Source: Massilia forsythiae (GTDB taxonomy: Bacteria; Pseudomonadota; Gammaproteobacteria; Burkholderiales; Burkholderiaceae_D). Taken from it: a stretch of 64,000 bases of DNA. The position numbers and the translations under genes are program-made. The stretch covers positions 2,356,001 through 2,420,000 of the forward strand of contig NZ_CP051685.1 in assembly GCF_012849555.1 (NCBI RefSeq), written 5' to 3'. The notes beneath the pieces are model-generated. The model was not told where the DNA came from, made no database searches, and saw nothing but the letters and a program-made list of their open reading frames with translations. Of this stretch, positions 1-8,030 are shown in pieces (position 1 is the stretch's first letter; each line of letters begins with the position of its first letter).

Positions 1-1663
1 GGTAGCGGCCGCGGAAGATGTCCATGGCGATCGGCAACTGGTAGCCGCCCAGGTCCGGCTGCGCCGCCACTTCGTCCGGATACACGTCGATCAGTTTCAC
101 GACCCAGTCGCTGTCGGTGCCGCTGGTGGAGGCGAACAAATTGACCATCGGCTGGCCGGCCAGCTGCAGCGGCGCCGCCAGCGGGGCGCTGGTCCAGGTC
201 AGCACGTCGGGGCGGTCCGAGTAGGAGCGCTGGTCGGTGACCAGCCACGGTTTCCAGACGGTGCCTTCGCCCATGCGCACCGGGCGCGGCACGAAGGGCA
301 CCGGCTTGGCCGGATCCGACACGTATTCGTCGAAGGCGGCGTTTGTGCCCGCGGCGCGGCCGGCGCCCGGCCCCTTGTCGAAGCCGAGTGCGGCGCCCGC
401 CTGCAGGTACAGCGGCGTGGTGGCCGGCGCCAGCGGCCAGCGCTCCAGGCGGCGCCAGCGGTTGACGCCGGTCTGGTACGACCACACCGGCGGCGTGTCG
501 AAGGCCGGCGCGCCATCCTGCAGGTACTGGTTGAAGAAGGGCAGCATGACGTCGCGCCGGAACTGCTGGGCGGTATCGCCGGTGAAGCGGAGCGCGCCCA
601 GCGTCGAGCCCTCGTAGTTGACGCCGCTGTGGCGCCACGGGCCCACCACCAGCGAATTGAGCTTGTTGTTCGTGTCCTTCGGTTCCACCGCGGCATAGGT
701 GGCGTAGGCGCCGTAGATGTCTTCCTGGTCCCAGCGGCCGACCACGCTCATGGTCGGCACCGTCAGCGGGCGCTTGGCCAGGATGCGGTCGAGCGCCTGT
801 TCCTGCCAGTAGCTGTCGTAGGCCGGGTGCTCGAACAGTTTCTTGGTGAAGTTCAGCCGGTCGACGCCGTAGGCATGGGCGAAGTCGGCGGTCGAACCGG
901 CGCGCAAAAAGGCGTCGTAGTCGTCGTAGTTGCCGGTGACGATTTGTTCTCCTTCGCCGCGCGCCGAATTCTGGCTGGCGATGTAGCTCAGGTTGGTGTT
1001 GCGGAAGGCGCCGTTGTGGAACCAGTCGTCGCCGCGCCAGCCGTCGACCATCGGGCTCATCGGCACCGCCGCCTTCAGCGCCGGGTGCGGCTCGACCAGC
1101 GCCATCAGCACCGTGAAGCCTTCGTAGGACGAACCGACCATGCCGACCTTGCCGTTCGACTGCGCTACGTTCTTGACCAGCCAGTCGATGGTGTCCCAGG
1201 CATCGGTGACGTGGTCGACCTTGGTATCGTTGAGCGGGCCGCGCACCGGGCGCGTCATCACGTAATCGCCTTCGGAGCCGTACTTGCCGCGCACGTCCTG
1301 GAACACGCGGATGTAGCCGTTCTCGATGAAGGCATCGTCGCCGTCGCCCAGGATCGAGGTGATGTTCGGGCTTTTCATGCGGCCGGCGCGCCGGGCCGCG
1401 TTGTACGGCGTGCGCGTCAGCATGATCGGCGCCTTGGCGCCGCCGATGCGCTTGGGGATCACGATCACCGTGAACAGCTTGGTGCCGTCGCGCATCGGAA
1501 TCATGACTTCCTGGCGCACGTAGTCGGCATTCGGCACGGTGGTGGCGAATTTCGATGCAGGGATGTCGGGCGCCATCGGCGCGGTCTGGGCGTACACTGT
1601 ATTGCACAGCGCGGCGGTGGCCAGGAAGAGGGCGGACAGGGACGGCAGGCGGGGGCGCGACAT
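1..1663 (-). CDS. CocE/NonD-type serine hydrolase (alpha-amino acid ester hydrolase-like), C-terminus outside window
   Basis: Exported hydrolase of the S15/CocE family, closest in motif to alpha-amino acid ester hydrolases and glutaryl-7-ACA acylases, which cleave or transfer acyl groups on esters and amides of amino acids. The ATG follows a GGAG ribosome site, and residues 1 to about 26 form a signal peptide ending in VYAQ. The nucleophile elbow reads GSSYEG with Ser179 central. A likely acid residue lies in the GRWDQED segment near 310 and a likely base in GPWRHSG near 343, so the triad looks complete. The frame is open to the window edge, so the jelly-roll C-terminal domain is cut by the window, not by mutation. 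The true substrate cannot be read from sequence; dipeptides, beta-lactam side chains or other amino acid esters are all possible. Confidence 0.85.
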   Translation of the reverse strand, partial: MSRPRLPSLSALFLATAALCNTVYAQTAPMAPDIPASKFATTVPNADYVRQEVMIPMRDGTKLFTVIVIPKRIGGAKAPIMLTRTPYNAARRAGRMKSPNITSILGDGDDAFIENGYIRVFQDVRGKYGSEGDYVMTRPVRGPLNDTKVDHVTDAWDTIDWLVKNVAQSNGKVGMVGSSYEGFTVLMALVEPHPALKAAVPMSPMVDGWRGDDWFHNGAFRNTNLSYIASQNSARGEGEQIVTGNYDDYDAFLRAGSTADFAHAYGVDRLNFTKKLFEHPAYDSYWQEQALDRILAKRPLTVPTMSVVGRWDQEDIYGAYATYAAVEPKDTNNKLNSLVVGPWRHSGVNYEGSTLGALRFTGDTAQQFRRDVMLPFFNQYLQDGAPAFDTPPVWSYQTGVNRWRRLERWPLAPATTPLYLQAGAALGFDKGPGAGRAAGTNAAFDEYVSDPAKPVPFVPRPVRMGEGTVWKPWLVTDQRSYSDRPDVLTWTSAPLAAPLQLAGQPMVNLFASTSGTDSDWVVKLIDVYPDEVAAQPDLGGYQLPIAMDIFRGRY

Positions 1664-2062
1664 CGGAATCTCCACGGATCGATTGAAAAATCAGCAACAT
1701 TGTTAAAAGTTGCAAAAAAGCATAGTACCCAAGCCGGGCGCGTCATGCAATCGGGATGCTGGCAATCTGCAACGTCCAGGCAACACATGGATCGATTCCG
1801 CTGTTCATGCGGTTTGATACATTATGGACATGACGCATTTAAGGAAACCTCGAAAAATCTACTGCGCGTTGCATTTTCGACTTGCGATGCTCGCCGTACG
1901 CCTGTACGGCTGCGCTTCTCAGCCGAAACTGCCGCCGCTCGCTACGATTTTTCGAGGTTCCTTTAATGCGCCGCAAACCCGAGCGCCATTCGGCTGGAAC
2001 ACGGTTGGAAGCCCAGGCCGGTTGGCGTACCCTTCTCGCACCCTGAACGAGACGAGACCTTC
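1664..2062. other. 399-bp intergenic region between divergent hydrolase genes
   Basis: This gap separates the leftward CocE-like gene from the rightward PhaC-like gene. The first 170 bases are comparatively AT-rich and should hold the leftward promoter. The second half is dominated by a 137-bp near-palindromic element, listed separately. No credible coding sequence or RNA gene was seen. Confidence 0.6.
1834..1970. repeat. 137-bp near-palindromic element (MITE- or REP-like)
   Basis: The outer arms (1834-1859 and 1945-1970) are about 26-nt inverted copies differing by a few bases, starting CGCATT and reaching the CTCGAAAAATC core. A second, weaker layer of symmetry lies inside (GCA-TTTCG-CT versus its inverse). 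The centre is a perfect 7-bp stem, GCCGTAC-GCCT-GTACGGC, at 1893-1910. The whole element can fold into one long hairpin. It encodes nothing convincing. Its layout fits a non-autonomous mobile or structural repeat; only one copy is visible in this window. Confidence 0.7.
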
Positions 2063-3214
2063 ATGAGCGCAACCGACTGGAACCCGCTGGGCACGCTTGG
2101 CGTGCAAGCCCTCAAGAACATGGACCGCAGCCGCCAGGCGCGCGGCGTGGACATGGACCGCGCCGGCCATGGGCCGCAACAGACCCCGTCGACGGTGATC
2201 CACGCCGAAGCCGGTTTCACCCTGCGCCGGTACGGCGATGCCGACGCGGGCGCAGGCGGTGCGCCGCTGCTGATCGTGCCGGCGCCGATCAAGCGCGCCT
2301 ATATCTGGGACTTGTCTCCCGAGGTCAGCGTGGTACGGCGCTGGCTCGAGCGCGGTTACCGCGTGTACCTGGTGGAATGGGGGCCGGTGGCCGAAGGCCG
2401 GCAGGATGCCGGACTGGACGACTACGGCGACCGCATGCTGGAAGCGTGCCGGGGCGCGATCGAGGCCGATGGCGCTACGGAAAAACCGATCGTCGCCGGC
2501 CACTCGCTGGGCGGCATCCTGGCCGCGGTCTACAGCGCGCTGCACCCGCAGCACGTGCGCGCCACCATCCTGCTGGAGTCGCCGCTGCACGTCGAGCCGC
2601 GCCTGTGCTGCTTCCGCCCGCTGGTGGAAGCCACGCCGCACGCCGGCCGCATCGCCGAGGCGTTCAGCCAGGTGCCGGGCGCGTTCCTCAACATGATGAG
2701 CGCGATCGCCGAACCGCAGGCCTTCCAGTGGGAGCGCGTCATGGACCGCTGGCTGTCGATGGCCGATCCGCAGGCGCTGGCGACGCACCTGCGCGTGGAG
2801 CGCTGGACCCACGACGAATTCCCGCTGCCCGGTAAACTGTTCACGGACATCGTCGAGTCGCTGTACCGGCACGACGAATTCATGCGCGGCGAGCTGGTGG
2901 TGGGCGGACGCCGCATCGGCCCGCGCGACCTGCGCGCGCCGCTGGTCAGCGTGGTCGATCCGCGCAGCAAGCTGATCCCTTTGGCGGCGATGCTGCCCTT
3001 CCATGAAGCGGCATCCAGCGCACGCAAGCTGCTGCTGCACTACATGGGCGACGTCGGCGTGAACCTGCAGCACGTCGGCGTGCTGGTGGGACGGAATGCC
3101 CACGCGCGCATCTGGCCGGCCATTTTTAGCTGGCTGGAAGCGCTGGATGGCGCCGGCGCCGCGGGCGGCGACATTGCTGCGCTACCGGCGGCGGCGCTGG
3201 CCGAGTCCAGATAA
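2063..3214 (+). CDS. PhaC-like alpha/beta hydrolase with serine nucleophile
   Basis: A 383-residue cytoplasmic alpha/beta-hydrolase that resembles poly(3-hydroxyalkanoate) synthases (COG3243) over its core, for example the LLIVPAPIKRAYIWDLSPE block followed by RGYRVYLVEWG. Synthases carry a cysteine in the nucleophile elbow. Here the elbow is GHSLGG (146-151) with Ser148. Asp299 (VVDPRSKLIP) and His337 (LQHVGVLVG) complete a plausible triad. The N-terminus is shorter than in class I PhaC (about 560-600 residues). The protein is therefore more likely an esterase or thioesterase, or a PHA-turnover enzyme, than a synthase. No phaA, phaB, phaR or phasin gene lies nearby. The start is the first ATG, with only a weak purine stretch before it. 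Confidence 0.75.
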   Translation: MSATDWNPLGTLGVQALKNMDRSRQARGVDMDRAGHGPQQTPSTVIHAEAGFTLRRYGDADAGAGGAPLLIVPAPIKRAYIWDLSPEVSVVRRWLERGYRVYLVEWGPVAEGRQDAGLDDYGDRMLEACRGAIEADGATEKPIVAGHSLGGILAAVYSALHPQHVRATILLESPLHVEPRLCCFRPLVEATPHAGRIAEAFSQVPGAFLNMMSAIAEPQAFQWERVMDRWLSMADPQALATHLRVERWTHDEFPLPGKLFTDIVESLYRHDEFMRGELVVGGRRIGPRDLRAPLVSVVDPRSKLIPLAAMLPFHEAASSARKLLLHYMGDVGVNLQHVGVLVGRNAHARIWPAIFSWLEALDGAGAAGGDIAALPAAALAESR

Positions 3215-3217
3215 GCT

Positions 3218-4807
3218 TCAGGCCGGCGCCAGGCCGCGCCGCGCGCTGCCGCTATCGGCGGCGCCGACCTTGAACACGCTGAACACGTCGCCCAGGTGGC
3301 GCGCCTCCTCGTTCATCGCCGTGGCCGCCGCGGCGGCCTGCTCGACCAGCGCCGCATTCTGCTGGGTGGCGTCGTCCATCTCGGCGATGGCGCGGTTGAT
3401 CATGGCGATGCCGGCCTGCTGCTGCTCGCCGGCGCCGGCGATGTCGGAGATGATGTCGTGTAGGCGCGTGACGCTGTCGACGATCTCGCGCATGGTGCCG
3501 CCGGCCTGTTGCACCAGGGCCGCACCGGCGCCGGCCTTGCGTACCGAATCGTCGATCAGGGTGCGCACTTCCCTGGCGGCGGCGGCCGCACGCTGCGCCA
3601 GGGTGCGCACTTCGCCGGCCACGACCGCGAAGCCGCGCCCCTGTTCGCCGGCGCGCGCCGCTTCCACCGCCGCGTTCAGTGCCAGGATATTGGTCTGGAA
3701 GGCGATGCCGTCGATAACGCCGATGATGTCGGCGATGCGGCGCGCCGAGGCGTCGATGGCATCCATGGTCTCGACCACCCGGCCCACCACGGCGCCGCCG
3801 CGCTGGGCCACTTCCGCGGCGCTGGCGGCGAGCTGGCTGGCATGGCGCGCATTGCCGGCGTTCTGCTGCACGGCGCCGGTCAGTTGCTCCATGGTCGCCG
3901 CGGTCTGCTGCAGGGCCCCGGCCTGCTGCTCGGTGCGGCTGGACAGGTCCTGGTTGCCGCTGGCGATCTGGCGGGAAGCGTCGGAGATGGTGCGGATGCC
4001 GGTGTCGACCGCGCCGACGATGCCGCACAGGCTGGCGTTCATTTCGCGCAGGGCGCGTAGCAGCCGGGCGGTCTCGTCGTTGCCGCGCGCCTCGATCACG
4101 GTGGTCAAGTCACCGGCGGCCACCGTATGCGCCAGGGCCACCGCGCGCGCCAGCGGCCGGCGGATGCTGCGCGAGACCAGGTGGCCGCACAGCGCCAGCA
4201 CGCCCGCCAGCAGCAGTGCGGCGCCCGTGAACAGCGCCATGCGCGGCCAGAAGGCGGCGTCCACCGCATCCATGTAGACGCCGGAGCCGAGCACCCAGCC
4301 CCAGCCCGGAATGCCTTTCACATACGATACCTTGGGCACCGGCGCAGCGCTGCCCGGCTTCGGCCACAGGTAGGGGACGAAGCCGGCGCCGCTGGTGCGC
4401 ACCACCTCGACCATGGCGCTGAACAGGTGAAAACCCTGCGGATCGGCCAGCGGCGCCAGGTACTGGCCTTCCAGCTTGGCCGAGATCGGGTGCATCAGCA
4501 TGCGCGGCTGCATGTCGTTGACCCAGAAATATTCCTTGCCGTCATAGCGCAGGCCGCGCAGGGCTTCCAGCGCGTCGCGCTTGGCTTGTGTTTCGCTCAT
4601 GGCGCCGGCGGCCGCCAGTTGCTGGTAGCGCGCCACCACGCCGCTGGCCACCTCAACCGCCTGGCGCACTGCACGGCCGCGCTCGTCGGCGATCAGGCGC
4701 CGTTCCGATACCAGCAGGGCAGCGGCGACGAGGGCGATGCCCAGGCCGGTGATCAGGGTCAGCAGGCCGAGTTTTTTCGCGATGGTCAATCTGGAAAGGA
4801 AGGTCAT
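3218..4807 (-). CDS. methyl-accepting chemotaxis protein with single Cache sensor
   Basis: A 529-residue chemoreceptor. Membrane segments are at about 10-32 and 189-210. Between them is a periplasmic single-Cache domain with the typical KEYFWVND...MLMHP block. A HAMP region follows (about 211-264), then a long cytoplasmic signalling coiled coil with the highly conserved hairpin tip ([33 protein letters not shown]), which binds CheA and CheW. The C-terminus ends GLAPA and lacks the CheR/CheB-tethering pentapeptide. The ligand is unknown; related Cache receptors often sense small carboxylates. The gene stands alone, converging with the PhaC-like gene, and no che genes are nearby. Confidence 0.92.
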   Translation of the reverse strand: MTFLSRLTIAKKLGLLTLITGLGIALVAAALLVSERRLIADERGRAVRQAVEVASGVVARYQQLAAAGAMSETQAKRDALEALRGLRYDGKEYFWVNDMQPRMLMHPISAKLEGQYLAPLADPQGFHLFSAMVEVVRTSGAGFVPYLWPKPGSAAPVPKVSYVKGIPGWGWVLGSGVYMDAVDAAFWPRMALFTGAALLLAGVLALCGHLVSRSIRRPLARAVALAHTVAAGDLTTVIEARGNDETARLLRALREMNASLCGIVGAVDTGIRTISDASRQIASGNQDLSSRTEQQAGALQQTAATMEQLTGAVQQNAGNARHASQLAASAAEVAQRGGAVVGRVVETMDAIDASARRIADIIGVIDGIAFQTNILALNAAVEAARAGEQGRGFAVVAGEVRTLAQRAAAAAREVRTLIDDSVRKAGAGAALVQQAGGTMREIVDSVTRLHDIISDIAGAGEQQQAGIAMINRAIAEMDDATQQNAALVEQAAAAATAMNEEARHLGDVFSVFKVGAADSGSARRGLAPA

Positions 4808-4845
4808 GGAAACGGGTAAGATATGCCGCGAACGGCCGATGAATT

Positions 4846-4867
4846 AAAAGAAATTGGTATTTCTTTT
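4846..4867. repeat. AT-rich perfect hairpin in the chemoreceptor leader
   Basis: AAAAGAAAT-TGGT-ATTTCTTTT: a 9-bp perfect inverted repeat around a 4-nt loop, about 40 bases upstream of the chemoreceptor start. It could be an operator or a leader-mRNA hairpin; nothing else supports a specific role. Confidence 0.4.
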
Positions 4868-5010
4868 TGGAAAGTCGGCAAGAATAGCAAAGCTTGCCAG
4901 AAAAGAATATCGGTTTCGCCAAACCTGCGTCGATTGTCGCGAAACGGTGACGCCCCTGCCGCGTGTCCGCCCCATGCTAAGCTAGCGCATTTGCCAACAT
5001 AAGGTTGCTT

Positions 5011-5694
5011 ATGATCATCGTCCACCACTTGAACAACGCGCGTTCGCAACGCATCCTGTGGCTGCTGGAGGAACTCGGCCTGGAATACGAGATCAAGAAG
5101 TACCAGCGCGATCCGAAGACGATGCTGGCGCCGCCCGAGCTGCGCGCCGTGCACCCGCTCGGCAAGTCGCCGGTGATCAGCGACGGCGACACGGTGGTGG
5201 CGGAATCCGGCGCGATCGTCGACTACCTGACCGGGCGCCATGGCGTCAGCGCGCAGGGCGCCGGCCTGGCGCCGGCGCCGGGCACCCCCGAGCGCCTGCA
5301 CTACACCTATTTCCTGCACTACGCCGAAGGCTCGCTGATGCCGCCGCTGCTGCTGAAGCTGGTGTTCGACCGCGTCGCCAACGGGCCGGCGCCGTTCTTC
5401 GTGAAACCGATCGCGCGCGGCATCGCCGCCAAGGTGACGAGCACCTTCATCCAGCCGCAGCTCGACACCCACCTGGCCTTCCTGGAGGGGGAACTGGGCA
5501 AGCGCACCTGGTTCGCCGGCAGCGCGTTTTCCGCCGCCGACATCCAGATGAGTTTTCCATTGGAAGCGGCCGCCTCGCGCGGCGGGCTGGACGGCCGCTA
5601 CCCGAACCTGGTCGGTTTCCTGGAGCGCATCCATGCGCGCCCGGCCTACCGGCGTGCGCTCGAGCGCGGCGGCCAGTACGACTTCGTGAAGTAA
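5011..5694 (+). CDS. glutathione S-transferase family protein
   Basis: A 227-residue soluble GST. The N-terminal thioredoxin-like domain (about 1-80) shows the NNARSQRILWLLEELGLEYE segment, where Ser or Arg would contact glutathione, and the PLGKSPVI cis-Pro loop followed by ESGAIVDYL. An all-helical C-terminal domain follows, with the FSAADIQMSFPLE signature. The ATG, preceded by AAGG, is preferred over an in-frame TTG two codons upstream. It probably conjugates or reduces electrophilic metabolites. The substrate is unknown. It is followed after a short gap by an exonuclease gene on the same strand. Confidence 0.9.
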   Translation: MIIVHHLNNARSQRILWLLEELGLEYEIKKYQRDPKTMLAPPELRAVHPLGKSPVISDGDTVVAESGAIVDYLTGRHGVSAQGAGLAPAPGTPERLHYTYFLHYAEGSLMPPLLLKLVFDRVANGPAPFFVKPIARGIAAKVTSTFIQPQLDTHLAFLEGELGKRTWFAGSAFSAADIQMSFPLEAAASRGGLDGRYPNLVGFLERIHARPAYRRALERGGQYDFVK

Positions 5695-5722
5695 GCGCTG
5701 CAAGGAAGGCATCGGACCAGCC

Positions 5723-6499
5723 ATGGCCAAACTGCTCGCCATCGACGGACTGAACATCGTGCGCCGCGTGTACGAAGCCAGCCCGGAACCGGACTCGGAC
5801 CTGAAGGCGAGCATCGCCCTGCGGCATGCGCTGTCGTCGTTCCGCAACCTGCTGGAAACGCACCAGCCGACCCATGTGCTGGCGGCGTTCGACCATGGCG
5901 GCGAAAACTGGCGCCACGCGCTGTATCCGCGCTACCGCGAGGGCAGGGCGCCGATGCCGGCGGTGCTGCGCGCGGCGCTGCCGGGCTTTCACCAGCGCCT
6001 GCGCGAGGTCGGCCTGCAGGTGCTGGCGATCCCCGGTGTCGAGGCCGACGACGTGATCGGCACCGGCGTGCTGCGCTGGCTGTCGGAAGGGAAGGGCGAA
6101 GCCATCGTCGCCACCACCGACAAGGACTTGCACCACCTGATCGCGCACGGGGCGCTGGTGTGGGACCATTTCAAGAACGAATGGCACGACGACGCCTGGG
6201 TGCGCCAGCGCTTCGGCGTCGCGCCGGAGCGCCTGCACGATCTGCTGGCGCTGATGGGCGACCCGACCGACGGCGTGCCGGGCGTGTCGAAGGTCGGCAT
6301 GAAGACTGCGGCGCGCCTGCTGAACGCCTATGGCGACCTGGATGCGGTGATCGCCGGCGCCGGCATCCTCAAGACGCCGCTCGGCGAGCGCTTGCGCGCC
6401 GAGCGCGGGATCCTCGAAATTTCACGGCAGCTGGTGCACGTCAAGACCGACGTGCGCCTGGGCGTCAGCTGGAACATGCTGGCCTACGATGCGCATTGA
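5723..6499 (+). CDS. xni: 5'-3' exonuclease / flap endonuclease of the Xni type
   Basis: A 258-residue FEN-1/PolI-exonuclease family protein without a polymerase domain. The metal-binding acidic residues are visible in LLAIDGLNIVRR, GVEADDVIGTG and ATTDKDLHHL, followed by D in GDPTDGVPG. The helix-3-turn-helix DNA-binding motif reads GVPGVSKVGMKTAARLL. Length and architecture match E. coli Xni (ExoIX), which processes 5' flaps; enzymes of this set can lack part of the second metal site. The ATG has a somewhat distant purine-rich site (AAGGAAGG). Confidence 0.8.
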   Translation: MAKLLAIDGLNIVRRVYEASPEPDSDLKASIALRHALSSFRNLLETHQPTHVLAAFDHGGENWRHALYPRYREGRAPMPAVLRAALPGFHQRLREVGLQVLAIPGVEADDVIGTGVLRWLSEGKGEAIVATTDKDLHHLIAHGALVWDHFKNEWHDDAWVRQRFGVAPERLHDLLALMGDPTDGVPGVSKVGMKTAARLLNAYGDLDAVIAGAGILKTPLGERLRAERGILEISRQLVHVKTDVRLGVSWNMLAYDAH

Positions 6500-6535
6500 T
6501 CCGCGCCGCGCATCGCATCGAAACGGAGACAAGAC

Positions 6536-6919
6536 ATGCTCAAGGCGGTGATCATCGATTCCAGCGCAGTGTCGCGCGGCCTGCTCAACACCGTGCTGCT
6601 GGACGGCGGCTACAACGTGGTGGGCCAGGGCCACACCAGCGCGCTCGCGTATTCCCTGGCGCTCAAGCACCAGCCGCACATCATCTGCATCGCGCGCGAG
6701 CAGGTCGAGGACGGCAACGGCGTGGTCGAGCAGCTGCGCGCCAGCCTGCCGAAGACGCTGGTATTCATGGTGTCCGGCACGCTGGATGCGGCGGCGATCC
6801 AGGCCGCGCTGGCGCGCGGCGTGCACGGCTTCATCGTCAAGCCGTTCAAGGCGGAGACGGTGCTGCGCACCATCCGCAATACCGTGCTGGCCATGGTCAA
6901 GCGCATGGGGCCGCAATAG
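6536..6919 (+). CDS. stand-alone receiver-like protein lacking the phospho-acceptor Asp
   Basis: A 127-residue CheY-fold protein. The conserved Lys is present in the HGFIVKPFK loop and the Ser/Thr position is present in MVSGT. The beta-3 strand reads QPHIICIAREQ, where active receivers have PDLVLLD, so the phosphorylatable Asp is replaced by Ala. Only one acidic residue remains in the first acidic pocket (IIDSSAVSR). It is therefore probably a pseudo-receiver working by protein contact. It has a good GGAG site. Its neighbours, two GAF-containing regulators, suggest a local signalling context, but partnership is inference. Confidence 0.75.
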   Translation: MLKAVIIDSSAVSRGLLNTVLLDGGYNVVGQGHTSALAYSLALKHQPHIICIAREQVEDGNGVVEQLRASLPKTLVFMVSGTLDAAAIQAALARGVHGFIVKPFKAETVLRTIRNTVLAMVKRMGPQ

Positions 6920-7008
6920 GCGCCGCCGGCACGCGCTCCATGGTGGCGTTGCGTCGTCTTGCCCTGGACCCTGTGCCAGCGGTTATCTAGGCGCAGGCCG
7001 GAAACGCT

Positions 7009-7794
7009 TCAGGTGCGCCGGCGCAGCTCGTCGGTGGCGATCGCCGCCAGTTCCTGCAGCGCCTGCAATTCGCGCTCGCGCAGGCGGCGCGGTTCGCGGT
7101 CCATCACGCACAAGGCGCCCAGTGCATGGCCGCCGGCATCGCGCAGCGGAATGCCGCCGTAGAAGCGGACATGGGGCGCGCCGACCACCAGCGGATTGGC
7201 GCGGAAACGCGGGTCCTGTCCGGCATCCGTCACGATGAACGGCCCGTCCTGCAGGATCGCGTGGTTGCAGAAGGCCCAGCCGCGCGGCGTTTCGCCGATA
7301 TCCAGGCCGACGCCCGACTTGAACCACTGGCGCTGCGCCGTCAATAGCGTGACCAGGGCGATCGGACACTCAGTGACCTGGACAGCGAGCCGGGTCAGGC
7401 GGTCGAACACGTTGTCCGGCTGCGTGTCGAGCAGCCTGCTGGCTTCGAGCGCAGCCAGGCGCGCCCGTTCGTCCAGCGGTATCGGATAGGCGGGCTGGGG
7501 CGCCGGGATGAAGTCGGCAGGCTTGGCAGCGCCTGGCGCGGAAACCGGCGCAGCCGTCTGCACTGCGGCGGCTGGCGCCGCATGGGCGACCGGCCGCACG
7601 GGACCGCCACGCTCTTTGAGCAATTTCATGACGGCGCTGTGCCTGACCCGGCGATGGCCGCCGGGCGTCTTCCAGGAGGGAAGAGCGCCGCTTTCCAGCC
7701 AGAGCTGGGTAGTGCTGACCGCAACCCCCAGCAGGCGGGCGGCGGCGGCGGTCGTCAACACGGGATCATCGGTGTTGTCTGATGAGGAAGACAT
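7009..7794 (-). CDS. DNA-binding (MerR/excisionase-type HTH) plus GAF sensor protein
   Basis: A 261-residue two-domain protein. Residues about 10-65 form a MerR/excisionase-like winged helix (TTAAAARLLGVAVSTTQLWLESG, then KTPGGHRRVR). An Ala/Pro-rich linker (about 65-105) leads to a GAF domain (about 110-258) of the type with FDRLTRLAVQ, QRQWFKSGVG, FYGGIPLRD and LGALCVMDR. It is probably a ligand-responsive regulator. A related GAF domain sits in the divergently transcribed EAL protein. The region before the ATG is pyrimidine-rich on the coding strand and has no clear Shine-Dalgarno site. Confidence 0.75.
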   Translation of the reverse strand: MSSSSDNTDDPVLTTAAAARLLGVAVSTTQLWLESGALPSWKTPGGHRRVRHSAVMKLLKERGGPVRPVAHAAPAAAVQTAAPVSAPGAAKPADFIPAPQPAYPIPLDERARLAALEASRLLDTQPDNVFDRLTRLAVQVTECPIALVTLLTAQRQWFKSGVGLDIGETPRGWAFCNHAILQDGPFIVTDAGQDPRFRANPLVVGAPHVRFYGGIPLRDAGGHALGALCVMDREPRRLRERELQALQELAAIATDELRRRT

Positions 7795-8030
7795 GGGGAG
7801 GATAATGCAGCTGAAGACAAATGAATTTTACTTGCAATCAACTTTATGATCAATAATTTGATGAATTTGATTATGATTTTGTATTGACTGATGTCATCTA
7901 CAAGCCACTATCACGGCAAAAAATTGTCATAATATGGAAACTTTAATTGACTATTGGAAATGTTACGGGCACAATCTTAGCAAATTCAATTATTTAATCA
8001 ATTCCGTCAAATAGGTTGGCTACAGTGATC
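7795..8030. promoter_or_regulatory. AT-rich divergent promoter region of the GAF gene pair
   Basis: The 236 bases between the two divergently transcribed GAF genes are far richer in A and T than the flanking coding DNA and contain several TATAAT-like hexamers on both strands (for example around TCATAATATGG). This is where both promoters, and probably the operator of the DNA-binding partner, must lie. No single promoter can be chosen with certainty. Confidence 0.5.
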
